Shown: positions 35,436-43,860 of the stretch, in pieces
Layout of the letters: each line of letters starts with the position of its first letter
Position numbering within the stretch: the first letter of the stretch is position 1
Origin: Massilia phosphatilytica
Lineage (GTDB): Bacteria > Pseudomonadota > Gammaproteobacteria > Burkholderiales > Burkholderiaceae_D
Assembly (NCBI RefSeq): GCF_002968015.1
Contig: NZ_PUIP01000029.1
Span: 1 to 57,258, forward strand
Direction: 5' to 3'
DNA: 57,258 nt
The notes under the pieces: generated by a model
Told to the model about the DNA's origin: nothing
Seen by the model: only the letters and a program-made list of their open reading frames with translations
Database searches by the model: none
Made by a program: the position numbers and the translations under genes

Positions 35436-37116
35436 ATTCGTCTTCCCCAACCAGTGCGCCGGCCGGGATCGGCGTGGCATAAACATGTTCCTTGAACGGT
35501 GCGACACCGAGGCGCTGCGCCACGTCGACGAAGCGTTCGCCGTCGACGCGGTTCTTGACGTACACCTCGAGCAGGCGGCCGACGACTTCCGGCATCTGCG
35601 TTGCCGAGAACGACGGGCCGATGATCTTGCCGATGGCCGATTCATTGCCCTGGGCGCCGCCGATCGACACCTGGTACCACTCGGAACCGTCCTTGTCCAC
35701 GCCCAGGATGCCGATATGGCCCACGTGGTGGTGGCCGCAGGCGTTGATGCAGCCGGAGATGTTCAGTTCGATGTCGCCGATGTCATGCTGGAAGTCCAGG
35801 TTGTCGAAACGCTCGGCGATGGCGGCCGCGATCGGGATCGACTTCGCGTTCGCCAGCGAGCAGTAGTCGCCGCCCGGGCACGCGATCATGTCGGTCAGCA
35901 GGCCGATGTTCGGCGTCGCGAGGCCGCGCGCCTTCGCCTGCTGCCAGATCTCGAACAGCTTCGATTGCTCGACGTCGGCCAGCACGAGGTTCTGCTCGTG
36001 CGTCACGCGCAGTTCGTTGAAGCTGTACTTGTCGGCCAGGTCGGCCACGAAATCCATCTGCTCGGCGGTCGCGTCGCCCGGCGGCACGCCGGTCTTCTTG
36101 AGCGACAGCACGACGGACGCATAGCCCGGCACCTTGTGCGGCTTGACGTTGCGCTGCAGCCAGTTGGCGAACGCCTTGTTGTCGGCGTGTTCAGTACGCG
36201 GATCGATGTTCGGCAAGGTCAGGTAGGGCTTCGGATTGAACCATTGCGCCACGCGTTCGACTTCCTCGCGGGTCAGCGTTTCCGGGCCGTCCTTCAGGTC
36301 GGCGAACTCGGCCTCGACCAGGCGTGCGAACTCCTCGGCGCCGACCGCCTTCACGAGGATCTTGATGCGGGCCTTGTACTTGTTGTCGCGGCGGCCGAAC
36401 TGGTTGTACACGCGCATGATCGCTTCCGTGTACGTCAGCAGGTGCTGCCAGGGCACGAAGTCGTTGATCACGCTGCCGATGATCGGCGTACGGCCCAGGC
36501 CGCCACCAACCATGAACTTGAAGCCGACTTCACCGGCCTCGTTGCGCACGGCCGTCAGGCCGATGTCGTGGACGGCGATCGCGGCGCGGTCTTCCACGGC
36601 GCCATTGATCGCGATCTTGAACTTGCGGGGCAGGGCGATGAATTCCGGGTGGAACGTGCTCCACTGACGGATGAGCTCAGCGTACGGGCGCGGATCGACG
36701 ATCTCGTCGGCCGCGACGCCGGCGTATTCGTCCGTCGTGGTGTTACGAATGCAATTGCCCGACGTCTGGATCGCGTGCATCTCGACCGAGGCCAGGTCGG
36801 CCAGGATGTCCGGCGTCTGTTCCAGCTCGATCCAGTTGAACTGGATGTTCTGGCGCGTCGTGAAGTGGCCATAGCCGCGGTCGTACTTGCGGGCGATGTG
36901 GGCGAACATGCGCAGCTGCGCCGTCGACAGCAGGCCGTACGGGACGGCGATACGCAGCATGTACGCATGGCGCTGCATGTACAGGCCGTTCTGCAAGCGC
37001 AGCGGCAGGAATTCTTCTTCGGTCAGCTCGTCGGCGAGACGGCGCCGTACCTGGTCGCGGTACTGGGCGATGCGTTCACGTACGATGAGATGGTCGTATT
37101 GGTCGTAACGGTACAT
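35428..37116 (-). CDS. cysI: Sulfite reductase, siroheme/[4Fe-4S] subunit CysI
   Basis: This 562-residue nitrite/sulfite-reductase-family protein should reduce sulfite to sulfide by six electrons. The cluster/siroheme ligands are C413 and C419 (CPGGDYC) and C456 and C460 (GCINAC). The duplicated ferredoxin-like halves are complete (HFTTRQNIQFNW in the first, ELRVTHEQNLVLADV in the second). ATG 37116 is preferred, with AAGGA upstream, over a TTG two codons earlier. It is the first gene of the leftward cys operon and diverges from cysB. Confidence 0.95.
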   Translation of the reverse strand: MYRYDQYDHLIVRERIAQYRDQVRRRLADELTEEEFLPLRLQNGLYMQRHAYMLRIAVPYGLLSTAQLRMFAHIARKYDRGYGHFTTRQNIQFNWIELEQTPDILADLASVEMHAIQTSGNCIRNTTTDEYAGVAADEIVDPRPYAELIRQWSTFHPEFIALPRKFKIAINGAVEDRAAIAVHDIGLTAVRNEAGEVGFKFMVGGGLGRTPIIGSVINDFVPWQHLLTYTEAIMRVYNQFGRRDNKYKARIKILVKAVGAEEFARLVEAEFADLKDGPETLTREEVERVAQWFNPKPYLTLPNIDPRTEHADNKAFANWLQRNVKPHKVPGYASVVLSLKKTGVPPGDATAEQMDFVADLADKYSFNELRVTHEQNLVLADVEQSKLFEIWQQAKARGLATPNIGLLTDMIACPGGDYCSLANAKSIPIAAAIAERFDNLDFQHDIGDIELNISGCINACGHHHVGHIGILGVDKDGSEWYQVSIGGAQGNESAIGKIIGPSFSATQMPEVVGRLLEVYVKNRVDGERFVDVAQRLGVAPFKEHVYATPIPAGALVGEDEYA

Positions 37117-37122
37117 GGGCAA

Positions 37123-37276
37123 GATTCCTTAGGGGCGGGCCAATCCTGACCCAAACTATCCCGAATATTAATAAAATCCAGCTATATTCCAAACGACGGA
37201 GAATTTATTTGCTTATATGAGCCTGCGGTATAAGCATCCTTGTAAAATGCGGCATCAGATTGACAAGATAAGGGCA
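37123..37276. promoter_or_regulatory. Divergent cysI/cysB control region with LysR-type dyads
   Basis: The AT-rich spacer contains TGCTTATA (37210-37217) and TATAAGCA (37229-37236), a perfect 8-bp inverted repeat with 11-bp spacing. Closer to cysI, GAATAT/ATATTC and ATTC/GAAT arms overlap. T-N11-A-like dyads in a divergent spacer are typical LysR-regulator sites, so CysB binding is plausible. Exact promoters could not be fixed. Confidence 0.55.
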
Positions 37277-38218
37277 ATGAACCTACACCAACTACGTTTC
37301 GTGCGCGAAGCGGTCCGCCAGAACTACAACCTGACCGACGCCGCCAAGGCGTTGTTCACGTCGCAACCCGGGGTGTCGAAAGCCATCATCGAGCTGGAGG
37401 AAGAGCTCGGGGTCGACATCTTCACCCGCCATGGCAAGCGCATCCGCGGTCTGACGGAGCCGGGCCGGCTCGTCCTGCATTCGGTCGAGCTGATCATGCA
37501 GGAGATCGACAGCCTCAAGCGCATCGGCAAGGAATACGCCGCCCAGGACAGCGGCAGCTTCACCATCGCCACCACGCACACGCAGGCACGCTACATGCTG
37601 CCCAAGGTCGTGCAGGCGTTCATGCTGCGCTTCCCGAAAGTCAGGTTGTCTTTATTGCAAGGTAATCCGCGCCAGATCGCCGACATGGTCAAGAACGACC
37701 AGGCCGACCTCGCCATCGCGACGGAATCGATCGCGGCGGTCGACGGCCTGATCACCCTGCCGTGCTACCAGTGGGAACACGTTCTCGTCGTGCCGCACGA
37801 GCACCCGCTGACGAAGTCGAAGGCGATCTCGCTGGAAGAGATCGCGGGCTACCCCTTGATCACGTACGACGCCGCGTTCGCGGGCCGCAGCAAGATCGAC
37901 CATGCGTTCGAATTGCGCAACCTCAAGCCGGACGTGTTGCTGGAAGCGATCGACGCCGACGTCATCAAGACCTATGTGGAACTGGGCATGGGTATCGGCA
38001 TCATCGCCGGCATGGCCTTCGACCAGGATCGCGACCGTAACCTGCGCGCGATTCCCGTCGGCCACTTGTTCGGCATGAATGTGTCGCGCGTCGCGGTGAA
38101 GCAGGGCGCCTACCTGCGCAGCTATATCTACACGTTCATCGAGCTGCTGGCCCCGACGCTCAACCGCAAGATGGTCGAGTCGGCGATGCGTGGCACCAGT
38201 GAAAACTACGAGCTTTAA
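37277..38218 (+). CDS. cysB: LysR-family regulator of sulfur assimilation, CysB-like
   Basis: This 313-residue LysR regulator begins MNLHQLRFVREAVRQNYN, with the helix-turn-helix at about 19-38 (LTDAAKALFTSQPGVSKAII) as in CysB and Cbl proteins. The effector domain (about 90-295) contains the CysB-type sulfate/acetylserine pocket segment TTHTQARYMLP. It diverges from cysI, so it most likely activates the cys operon when O-acetylserine accumulates. The start follows AAGGG closely; an upstream in-frame ATG would add 10 residues not usual for the family. Confidence 0.92.
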   Translation: MNLHQLRFVREAVRQNYNLTDAAKALFTSQPGVSKAIIELEEELGVDIFTRHGKRIRGLTEPGRLVLHSVELIMQEIDSLKRIGKEYAAQDSGSFTIATTHTQARYMLPKVVQAFMLRFPKVRLSLLQGNPRQIADMVKNDQADLAIATESIAAVDGLITLPCYQWEHVLVVPHEHPLTKSKAISLEEIAGYPLITYDAAFAGRSKIDHAFELRNLKPDVLLEAIDADVIKTYVELGMGIGIIAGMAFDQDRDRNLRAIPVGHLFGMNVSRVAVKQGAYLRSYIYTFIELLAPTLNRKMVESAMRGTSENYEL

Positions 38219-38222
38219 TACC

Positions 38223-38879
38223 ATGAATCGACAGAATGACCCCGTCGCGCGCTACTACGCGAGCAGCACCCAGGCCGCGGACGCCGCGTTGTCCCGGGCG
38301 GAACGCGCCAACGACCTGGCGCGCGTGCGCGACCGCATCGCGCAACTGGTGCGCGGCCACACCGTGCTGGAACTGGCCTGCGGTACCGGCTACTGGACGG
38401 AAGTGATCGCCGCCTCGGCGGACAAGGTGCTCGCCACCGACATCCTCGACGCCATGCTCGCCCGCGCTGCAACCCGTCGCTTCCCTGAGGGCAAGGTCGC
38501 GTTCCGCAAGGTGGACGGCCTCGACCTCCCCGAGGACCTGGGCACGTTTTCGTGCGTGTTCATCGGCTTCTGGTGGTCGCACCTGAAGCGCGACGAGCAG
38601 GATGCGCTGCTGGGCCAGCTGCGCGCACGCCTCGGCCGCGACGTCACCTTGATCCTGCTGGACGACGCCTACGTCGAGGGCAGCAGCACAACGATCGCGC
38701 GCACGGACGCGCAGGGCAATACCTATGAAATCGTCGCGGCGCCGGATGGCGAGCGGTTCGAGTTGCCGAAGAATTATCCGGCCGACAGCGCGCTGCGCAA
38801 GCGGCTCGGCGGCGAGGTGCGGGAGATCCGCATCGAGCGGTTGACCTATTACTGGCTGCTGACCTGCCGGCTCAAATAA
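38223..38879 (+). CDS. Class I SAM-dependent methyltransferase
   Basis: This 218-residue protein has a Rossmann methyltransferase core with motif I VLELACGTGYW, motif II around LATDILDAML and the post-motif VAFRKVDGLDLP. The segment FIGFWWSHLKRDEQDALL is usual in a group of small uncharacterised methyltransferases whose substrate is unknown. It follows cysB by four bases and may be co-transcribed with it. There is no visible link to sulfur uptake apart from its use of SAM. Confidence 0.85.
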   Translation: MNRQNDPVARYYASSTQAADAALSRAERANDLARVRDRIAQLVRGHTVLELACGTGYWTEVIAASADKVLATDILDAMLARAATRRFPEGKVAFRKVDGLDLPEDLGTFSCVFIGFWWSHLKRDEQDALLGQLRARLGRDVTLILLDDAYVEGSSTTIARTDAQGNTYEIVAAPDGERFELPKNYPADSALRKRLGGEVREIRIERLTYYWLLTCRLK

Positions 38880-38880
38880 C

Positions 38881-38930
38881 GCGTGGGCACAGGGTGCCCA
38901 CCCTACGCGCCTCGGTAGGGTGGGCTCCCC
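38881..38930. repeat. REP-like double hairpin
   Basis: GTGGGCAC/GTGCCCAC arms (about 38883-38900) are followed by GCCCACCCTAC (38896-38906) and GTAGGGTGGGC (38915-38925) around an 8-nt loop. GTAGGGTGGGC is a familiar core of dispersed extragenic repeats in proteobacteria. It lies between convergent genes and may also terminate transcription. Confidence 0.65.
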
Positions 38931-38954
38931 GAGCCAACGCGAATGGCGGCGTAC

Positions 38955-39989
38955 TTAGAACGAGTGACGCATGCCGACCGTGAACACCGACGGATCGCCA
39001 CCCAGCGACGTCGCGGCCGGGGTCAGGTTGTTCGAACCCGAGTTCAGGCCGAAGGTGGCCAGGCCGTTGTTGTTCATGTTGGCGTACGTCGCGTACAGGT
39101 TCGTGCGCTTCGACAGCGAGTAGCTGTAGGCCAGTGCCCAGGCATTGCCCTTGGCGCCGTTTTCCAGCTTGTTCTGCTGCAGGTTGACGTAGACCTTGTT
39201 CGCGCCGAACGGGTAGCCGGCGCCCAGGTTGTACTGCTTGAACTTGTTGTTGGCGCCGTCCGGATCGGCCGACAGGTAGTTGGCCTTAATCTCCAGGCCG
39301 CCGACGTCGGCGAACGTGTAGGCGGCGCCCGCGCCGTATTCCTTGTCGTTGCCGGTCGAGACACGCTTGAAGGTGTGGTAGGCGGCGCCCAGGTACAGGC
39401 CGCCCATCTTGTATTCGGCGCCGATGCCCTTCAGGTCGCCCGACGGACCGGTCGTCTTTTCGCCGGCCGAGTAGGTGGCCAGCAGGTCGAAGCCGCTGAA
39501 CGATGCGCTCTTGTAGTTGATCGAGTTGGCCAGGCGGCGGGTCACCTTGCCCGAACCGAAGGCCGACAGGTTGGTGCCGTAGAAGCCCTGGCCGAATTCG
39601 TCGCTGGCGCCCGCGACAATGGCGATCGGCGAGTATTCACGGCCCAGCGTCAGCGTACCGAATGCGCCTTCCAGGCCGACAACGGCGCGGCGCTGGAACA
39701 GGCCGGCGGAGTCTTGCGCGCCGGTGTCGACGGCCACGCCGGCTTCCAGGTTGAAGATGGCTTTCAGGCCGTTGCCCAGGTCTTCCGAACCGCGGAAGCC
39801 GAAGCGGCTGCCCGACTGGTTGCCCGACTGGACGTTGGTGTGGCGGCCATCCGGATTGCCGGCGTCGGCGGACTCGATGGCGGCATCAACGACACCGTAC
39901 AGCGTCACGTTGGTCTGGGCTTTGGCGAACAGCGGCGCCGCAGCTAAAAGGGTGCCAACTGAGGCAGCAACCAGGCGTTTGACTTGCAT
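38955..39989 (-). CDS. Gram-negative porin (16-strand type)
   Basis: This 344-residue outer-membrane porin has a signal peptide (MQVKRLVAASVG ... AKA, about 25 residues), then QTNVTLYGVVDAAIE, the usual start of betaproteobacterial general porins. It ends with FTVGMRHSF, with the C-terminal phenylalanine needed for BAM-mediated insertion. Alternating strands such as TNLYATYANMNNNG support a trimeric diffusion pore. GGAGA lies eight bases upstream of the ATG at 39989. It is monocistronic, with nested inverted repeats in its upstream region that suggest tight control. Confidence 0.92.
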   Translation of the reverse strand: MQVKRLVAASVGTLLAAAPLFAKAQTNVTLYGVVDAAIESADAGNPDGRHTNVQSGNQSGSRFGFRGSEDLGNGLKAIFNLEAGVAVDTGAQDSAGLFQRRAVVGLEGAFGTLTLGREYSPIAIVAGASDEFGQGFYGTNLSAFGSGKVTRRLANSINYKSASFSGFDLLATYSAGEKTTGPSGDLKGIGAEYKMGGLYLGAAYHTFKRVSTGNDKEYGAGAAYTFADVGGLEIKANYLSADPDGANNKFKQYNLGAGYPFGANKVYVNLQQNKLENGAKGNAWALAYSYSLSKRTNLYATYANMNNNGLATFGLNSGSNNLTPAATSLGGDPSVFTVGMRHSF

Positions 39990-40076
39990 TAAAGTTTCTC
40001 CAATTAGATGTCGGACACTCAAGCAATGGGGTCTGTTGCTTGATTGGCAGGCATCTTATCGAAGCGATATGTCGGC

Positions 40077-40127
40077 TTGATGACACAGTGAAATGTTGTG
40101 TGATTACCACAATTGCGTTGTCATCAA
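40077..40127. promoter_or_regulatory. Nested inverted repeats upstream of the porin gene
   Basis: TTGATGACA (40077-40085) and TGTCATCAA (40119-40127) form a perfect 9-bp dyad. Inside it, TTGTG (40096-40100) and CACAA (40108-40112) form a second, nearly concentric dyad. They lie 88-138 bp before the porin start and about 15 bp from the end of the neighbouring kinase gene. A regulator-binding site is likely; which regulator is unknown. Confidence 0.5.
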
Positions 40128-40142
40128 TGTGTGACGGCAGGA

Positions 40143-41294
40143 TTACACGAGATGATCGTGCAGCGGCAGCACGATGTCGATGCGGGTGCCTTGCGGTTCG
40201 TCGGCGCCGATCGTGATGTCGCCCTTCATTGCCCAGACCCGTTCGCGCATGCCGATCAATCCCAGGGATTCCGCCTTTTCCATGTCTTCGGGACGGATTC
40301 CGCGGCCATCGTCGCGGATCGTGATGAGCAGGTCGCTGTTCAGCCGGAACAGGTTCATCATGACGCGCGTGGCCTGCGCATGGCGGGCGATGTTCGTCAG
40401 CGCTTCCTGCACGATGCGGAAGATGGCCGTGCTGGCCGCGTCGTCCAGGCGCAGCTCGGCCTCGTCGGCCAGCAGGATGGTGGGGATGGCGTAGCGCTCG
40501 ACGAAATCGTCGCGCAGGCCCTGCAGTGCGAAATACAGGCCGCCCTCGTCGAGCGCGCGCGGACGCAGGTTGGTGGCGATGCGGCGCAGCGACGTGATGG
40601 CGGTAAGCAGGTTGTCTTCCATGCCGCGCATCAGGCGCAGGCTTTCGCTGGGCGTGCCGTCGGCCTGCTGCAGCAGCGTGAGGTCCATGCGCAGCGACGC
40701 GAGCAGCTGGCCGAGGTCGTCGTGCAGTTCGCGCGCGATGTGCGTGCGTTCTTCCTCGCGGATGGTCTGCAGGGCGGCGGACAGCTGGCGCAGCTGGTCG
40801 TGCGAGCGCGAGAGTTTGTCCTGCACGCGGTGGCGGTCGCTGACGTCGCGCATGACGACCGTATAGAACGCGCCGCCGGCATTGGTGCGCGAGATGGAGC
40901 CCTCGATGGGGAAGCGTGCGCCGTCGCCGCGCAGGCCCGTCACGGTGTAGTCGGTGGCGCGGCGTCCGGCACGACCGCTGCCGGGACGGAAGACATCCAC
41001 GGGCTCGCCGGTGTCGCTGTCCGGCAATTCGATATAGCGTCCCAGCGGGCTGCCCACCATCTGCTCGACGCTCGTGCCGAACAGGGCGGCCGCGGCCGGG
41101 TTGGCCATGACGATGGTGTTCGACTGGTCGGCGGAGATGATGGCTTCGCTGACGTGGTTGACGATCTGGCGGTTGGCCTGCACGGTCTTGGGCTCCTGTC
41201 GGAAGCGCCGGCCCAACCAATAGCCGGCCGCGAACCCGGCCAGAAGCCAGGCGGCGGACCTGCCGGACACGCGGGGGCGGCGCGGGCGTTTCAT
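40143..41294 (-). CDS. PAS-containing NarL-type sensor histidine kinase
   Basis: This 383-residue kinase has one N-terminal hydrophobic segment (about 13-28), a PAS domain (about 42-155), a HisKA_3 dimerisation domain with H191 in ARELHDDLGQ, and a HATPase domain with NIARHA-type N-box and DDGRGI. HisKA_3 kinases normally pair with LuxR/NarL-type response regulators, but the only regulator next door is of the LytTR type. It is the third gene of a leftward group (kinase, LytTR regulator, kinase; gaps 70 and 78 bases), so it may feed into the same pathway or act on a distant regulator. Confidence 0.88.
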   Translation of the reverse strand: MKRPRRPRVSGRSAAWLLAGFAAGYWLGRRFRQEPKTVQANRQIVNHVSEAIISADQSNTIVMANPAAAALFGTSVEQMVGSPLGRYIELPDSDTGEPVDVFRPGSGRAGRRATDYTVTGLRGDGARFPIEGSISRTNAGGAFYTVVMRDVSDRHRVQDKLSRSHDQLRQLSAALQTIREEERTHIARELHDDLGQLLASLRMDLTLLQQADGTPSESLRLMRGMEDNLLTAITSLRRIATNLRPRALDEGGLYFALQGLRDDFVERYAIPTILLADEAELRLDDAASTAIFRIVQEALTNIARHAQATRVMMNLFRLNSDLLITIRDDGRGIRPEDMEKAESLGLIGMRERVWAMKGDITIGADEPQGTRIDIVLPLHDHLV

Positions 41295-41372
41295 TCAACT
41301 TGCTTGATAGAAAACAACCCGCTGTGCGGGCCAAGCATCTACCTTACCCGCCGTGCAAACCGTTGGCTTGAC

Positions 41373-42152
41373 TTACATCTGCTTGAAGAGGTGGAGGAAG
41401 CTGCGGCTGACCTCGAGTTTTTCCGGGCGGCCCTTGATCAGCACCAAATGGCGGCCGCGGATGTCGCGCGTCACGCCTTCGATGGCGTTGACGTTCACGA
41501 GCGTGGCGCGGTGGATCTGCCAGAACAGCGATGGATCGAGCTCCTCCGACAGGTCGCGTACGGGCTTGCGGATCAGTGCCTCGAATTTCTCGGTCTGAAC
41601 GCAGGTATATTTTTCGTCGGAACGGAAAAACAGGATTTCCTCGACCGGGATCATGCGCAGGTCCTGGCCGATGCTGGCCTGGATCCATTGCAGGTATTTC
41701 GGCTTCGGCGCGGCGATCTTTTCGGCCAGCTGGGACAGCATGGCCGTCACCGTGTCGTTGACGTTGACGGACGCGGTGGCGGCCCGCGCGGGCGTCGCGA
41801 GGCGTTCCTTCAGGCGTTCGACGGTGATTTTCAGGCGCTCGGGCTCGGGCGGTTTCAGCACGTAGTCGATGGCGCCCCGCTCGAACGCTTCCACGGCGTA
41901 CTGGTCGTACGCGGTGACGAACACGACCTGGCTGGCGTCGCCGATGTCGCGCGCCGCTTCCATGCCCGTCTTGCCCGGCATGCGGATGTCGAGGAACGTC
42001 AGGTCGGGCTTCAGTTCGTCGACGAGCTGCACGGCCTCGTCGCCGTTCTTCGCCTCGCCGACGATCTCCAGGTCCGGCCACACCTGGGACAATCGGGTGC
42101 GCAGCAGGTCGCGCATCAGTCTTTCGTCATCAGCAATGATAGCGGTAGGCAT
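41373..42152 (-). CDS. LytTR-type response regulator
   Basis: This 259-residue regulator has a receiver domain (about 3-120) with phospho-acceptor D55 in FLDIRMPG, the conserved threonine in VFVTAYD and lysine in VLKPP. A linker (about 120-150) precedes a LytTR DNA-binding domain (about 155-258: IPVEEILFFRSDEKYTCV, then IHRATLVNVNAIEGV). LytTR regulators bind promoters as dimers and often control surface structures or transport. The LytS-type kinase directly upstream is the natural partner. Confidence 0.93.
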   Translation of the reverse strand: MPTAIIADDERLMRDLLRTRLSQVWPDLEIVGEAKNGDEAVQLVDELKPDLTFLDIRMPGKTGMEAARDIGDASQVVFVTAYDQYAVEAFERGAIDYVLKPPEPERLKITVERLKERLATPARAATASVNVNDTVTAMLSQLAEKIAAPKPKYLQWIQASIGQDLRMIPVEEILFFRSDEKYTCVQTEKFEALIRKPVRDLSEELDPSLFWQIHRATLVNVNAIEGVTRDIRGRHLVLIKGRPEKLEVSRSFLHLFKQM

Positions 42153-42222
42153 GGTCGGGGCTAGGCAGTGAAGGAGTGTCGATTATTCAACGAATTGTCG
42201 GTACAAGCAATACCCGAAATGC

Positions 42223-43638
42223 TTACTTCGGGGCAAGCTGGTAGGGCACTTCGATGGTCGCGATGACCCCGCTCGGGCTGTTGGCCGCTATGTGCAGCTG
42301 GCCGGCCTCGCCGTGCAGCAGTTTCAAACGCTCGCGGATGTTCGACAGGCCCAGGCCGGTGCCCTTGCTGGGCATGACGCCGAAGCCGACGCCGTCGTCC
42401 GCGACCGTCACGCGCAGCTTGCTGTCGACCACTTCCGCCCTGACGGCCAGGTGGCCGCCCTCGGGTTTGCATTCGAGGCCGTGCTTGATCGCGTTCTCGA
42501 CCATCGATTGCAGCATCATCGGCGGAAACGCCGCGCTGCGCAGGCCGTCCGGCACATGCAGTTCGACGGTCAGGCGTTCTTCCATGCGCATCTTGAGCAA
42601 GTCGAGGTAGGACTTGACCATGTCGACTTCGCGGCCCAGGTTCGTGACGAGGTTGTTGTCGCGCATCTGCGGCAGCACGGCGCGCAGGTACTGGATGAGC
42701 GTGCGCTGCATCGCGGACGCGCGCGGCGGATTGGTCTCGATCAGGTGCTCGACAGAAGCGAGCGTATTGAACAGGAAGTGCGGCTCGACCTGGGCCTGCA
42801 TCGCCTGCATCTTGGCTTCCGACAGCTGGCGCTGCATCGATTCGCGCTCGGCGGCGGCCGTCGCGGACTGCATCTCGGCCTCCGCGCGCTTCTTGCCGCC
42901 CACGAGGGCCTTGGTGCCGAACAGGGCGAGGATCAACAGCCAGACGAAGCTCGTGAACCACGTCGATGCCTGCTTGTGGTAGCTGCGCGCCTTGGCTTCG
43001 GCCGCGTCGTCGACGGCGGCCTCGATGGCGTTGGACAATTCTTCGCCGATTTGCGGCGGCAGGTCGATGTGGACTTCTTCGCCGTTCGCGCCGCGCAGGG
43101 TCTTGGTGACCGGATGCGCGGCGCCCGCCTTGCCCGCAGCCGGGGCGGGCGGTGCCGGTGGCGCGGGCGGGGCAGGCTCGGCGGGCTCGACGGCGTCGGC
43201 CGCGTGTTCCGCCTCGTCGGCCTTCGCCTGTGCCTCGTCCGCCTTTGCCTGCGCCTCGTCGACCTTGCCCTCGGCCGCCGCATGGGCCGCCGCTGCCGCC
43301 TTGGCGGCGGCCTCGGCCTTGGCCGCTTCGACTTCCGGATTGATCGTGATCGTCCCACGCCGGCTGTTCTTGCCCGGATTGATGTGGATGCCGCTGTCGT
43401 CGATCGTGACGGTCGGTTCGGGCCGGCGCGCGCTGTGTTCCGTGCGTGCGATCTCTTCCTCGCTGCCGGAGAACAATTCATCCTGCAAAATCTTGCCGGC
43501 GACGAGCATCAGTGCGGCAAACAGGAAGAACTTCCACCACGACAGGTGCGTCACCCACGTCGCAACCGCGTCGAAGGCCCGGTACAGCGCCGACAGGGTG
43601 TTCGAGAAAGTTTGCTGGGTAGAACGCCGTGTTTGCAT
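42223..43638 (-). CDS. LytS-type sensor histidine kinase with Ala/Pro-rich extracytoplasmic domain
   Basis: This 471-residue kinase has two membrane helices (about 34-51 and 227-246). The C-terminal His_kinase domain has H287 in VEPHFLFNTLAS, and the HATPase domain shows ENAIKHGLE and DDGVGFG. The 175-residue region between the helices is unusual: a TVTIDDSGIHINPGK stretch, an Ala/Glu/Lys helix (EAQAKADEAQAKADEAEHAA, about 128-147), a Pro-Ala run (about 151-168) and a short acidic domain. This looks like a helical stalk reaching into the periplasm rather than a classic ligand pocket. It diverges from the DHH gene at 43861 and lies 70 bases ahead of its regulator. Confidence 0.9.
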   Translation of the reverse strand: MQTRRSTQQTFSNTLSALYRAFDAVATWVTHLSWWKFFLFAALMLVAGKILQDELFSGSEEEIARTEHSARRPEPTVTIDDSGIHINPGKNSRRGTITINPEVEAAKAEAAAKAAAAAHAAAEGKVDEAQAKADEAQAKADEAEHAADAVEPAEPAPPAPPAPPAPAAGKAGAAHPVTKTLRGANGEEVHIDLPPQIGEELSNAIEAAVDDAAEAKARSYHKQASTWFTSFVWLLILALFGTKALVGGKKRAEAEMQSATAAAERESMQRQLSEAKMQAMQAQVEPHFLFNTLASVEHLIETNPPRASAMQRTLIQYLRAVLPQMRDNNLVTNLGREVDMVKSYLDLLKMRMEERLTVELHVPDGLRSAAFPPMMLQSMVENAIKHGLECKPEGGHLAVRAEVVDSKLRVTVADDGVGFGVMPSKGTGLGLSNIRERLKLLHGEAGQLHIAANSPSGVIATIEVPYQLAPK

Positions 43639-43860
43639 GAAACTTATCTTTATCAAAAGGTGCGGCGAGTGTAACCGCTGGCATCCTGGCGGGCCATCTC
43701 TTTGCGACAGTCTGCATGTTTCGGCGCCTGGAATGCACAGGCTGATGACGCCGTGATGACCTGTAGAAAAACTGTTAATTAGCAATTTTGCGCGGTATGA
43801 TGAACGACCACCTGGCTGCGCCAGCCCATGCTTCATCCTCGCCATGAAAGGGGTTTGCCG

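Noticed and set aside
43828..43860. An 11-residue N-terminal extension of the DHH gene
   Set aside because: AAAGGGG correctly precedes ATG 43861, and DHH proteins start close to the first beta strand, as they do with that start.
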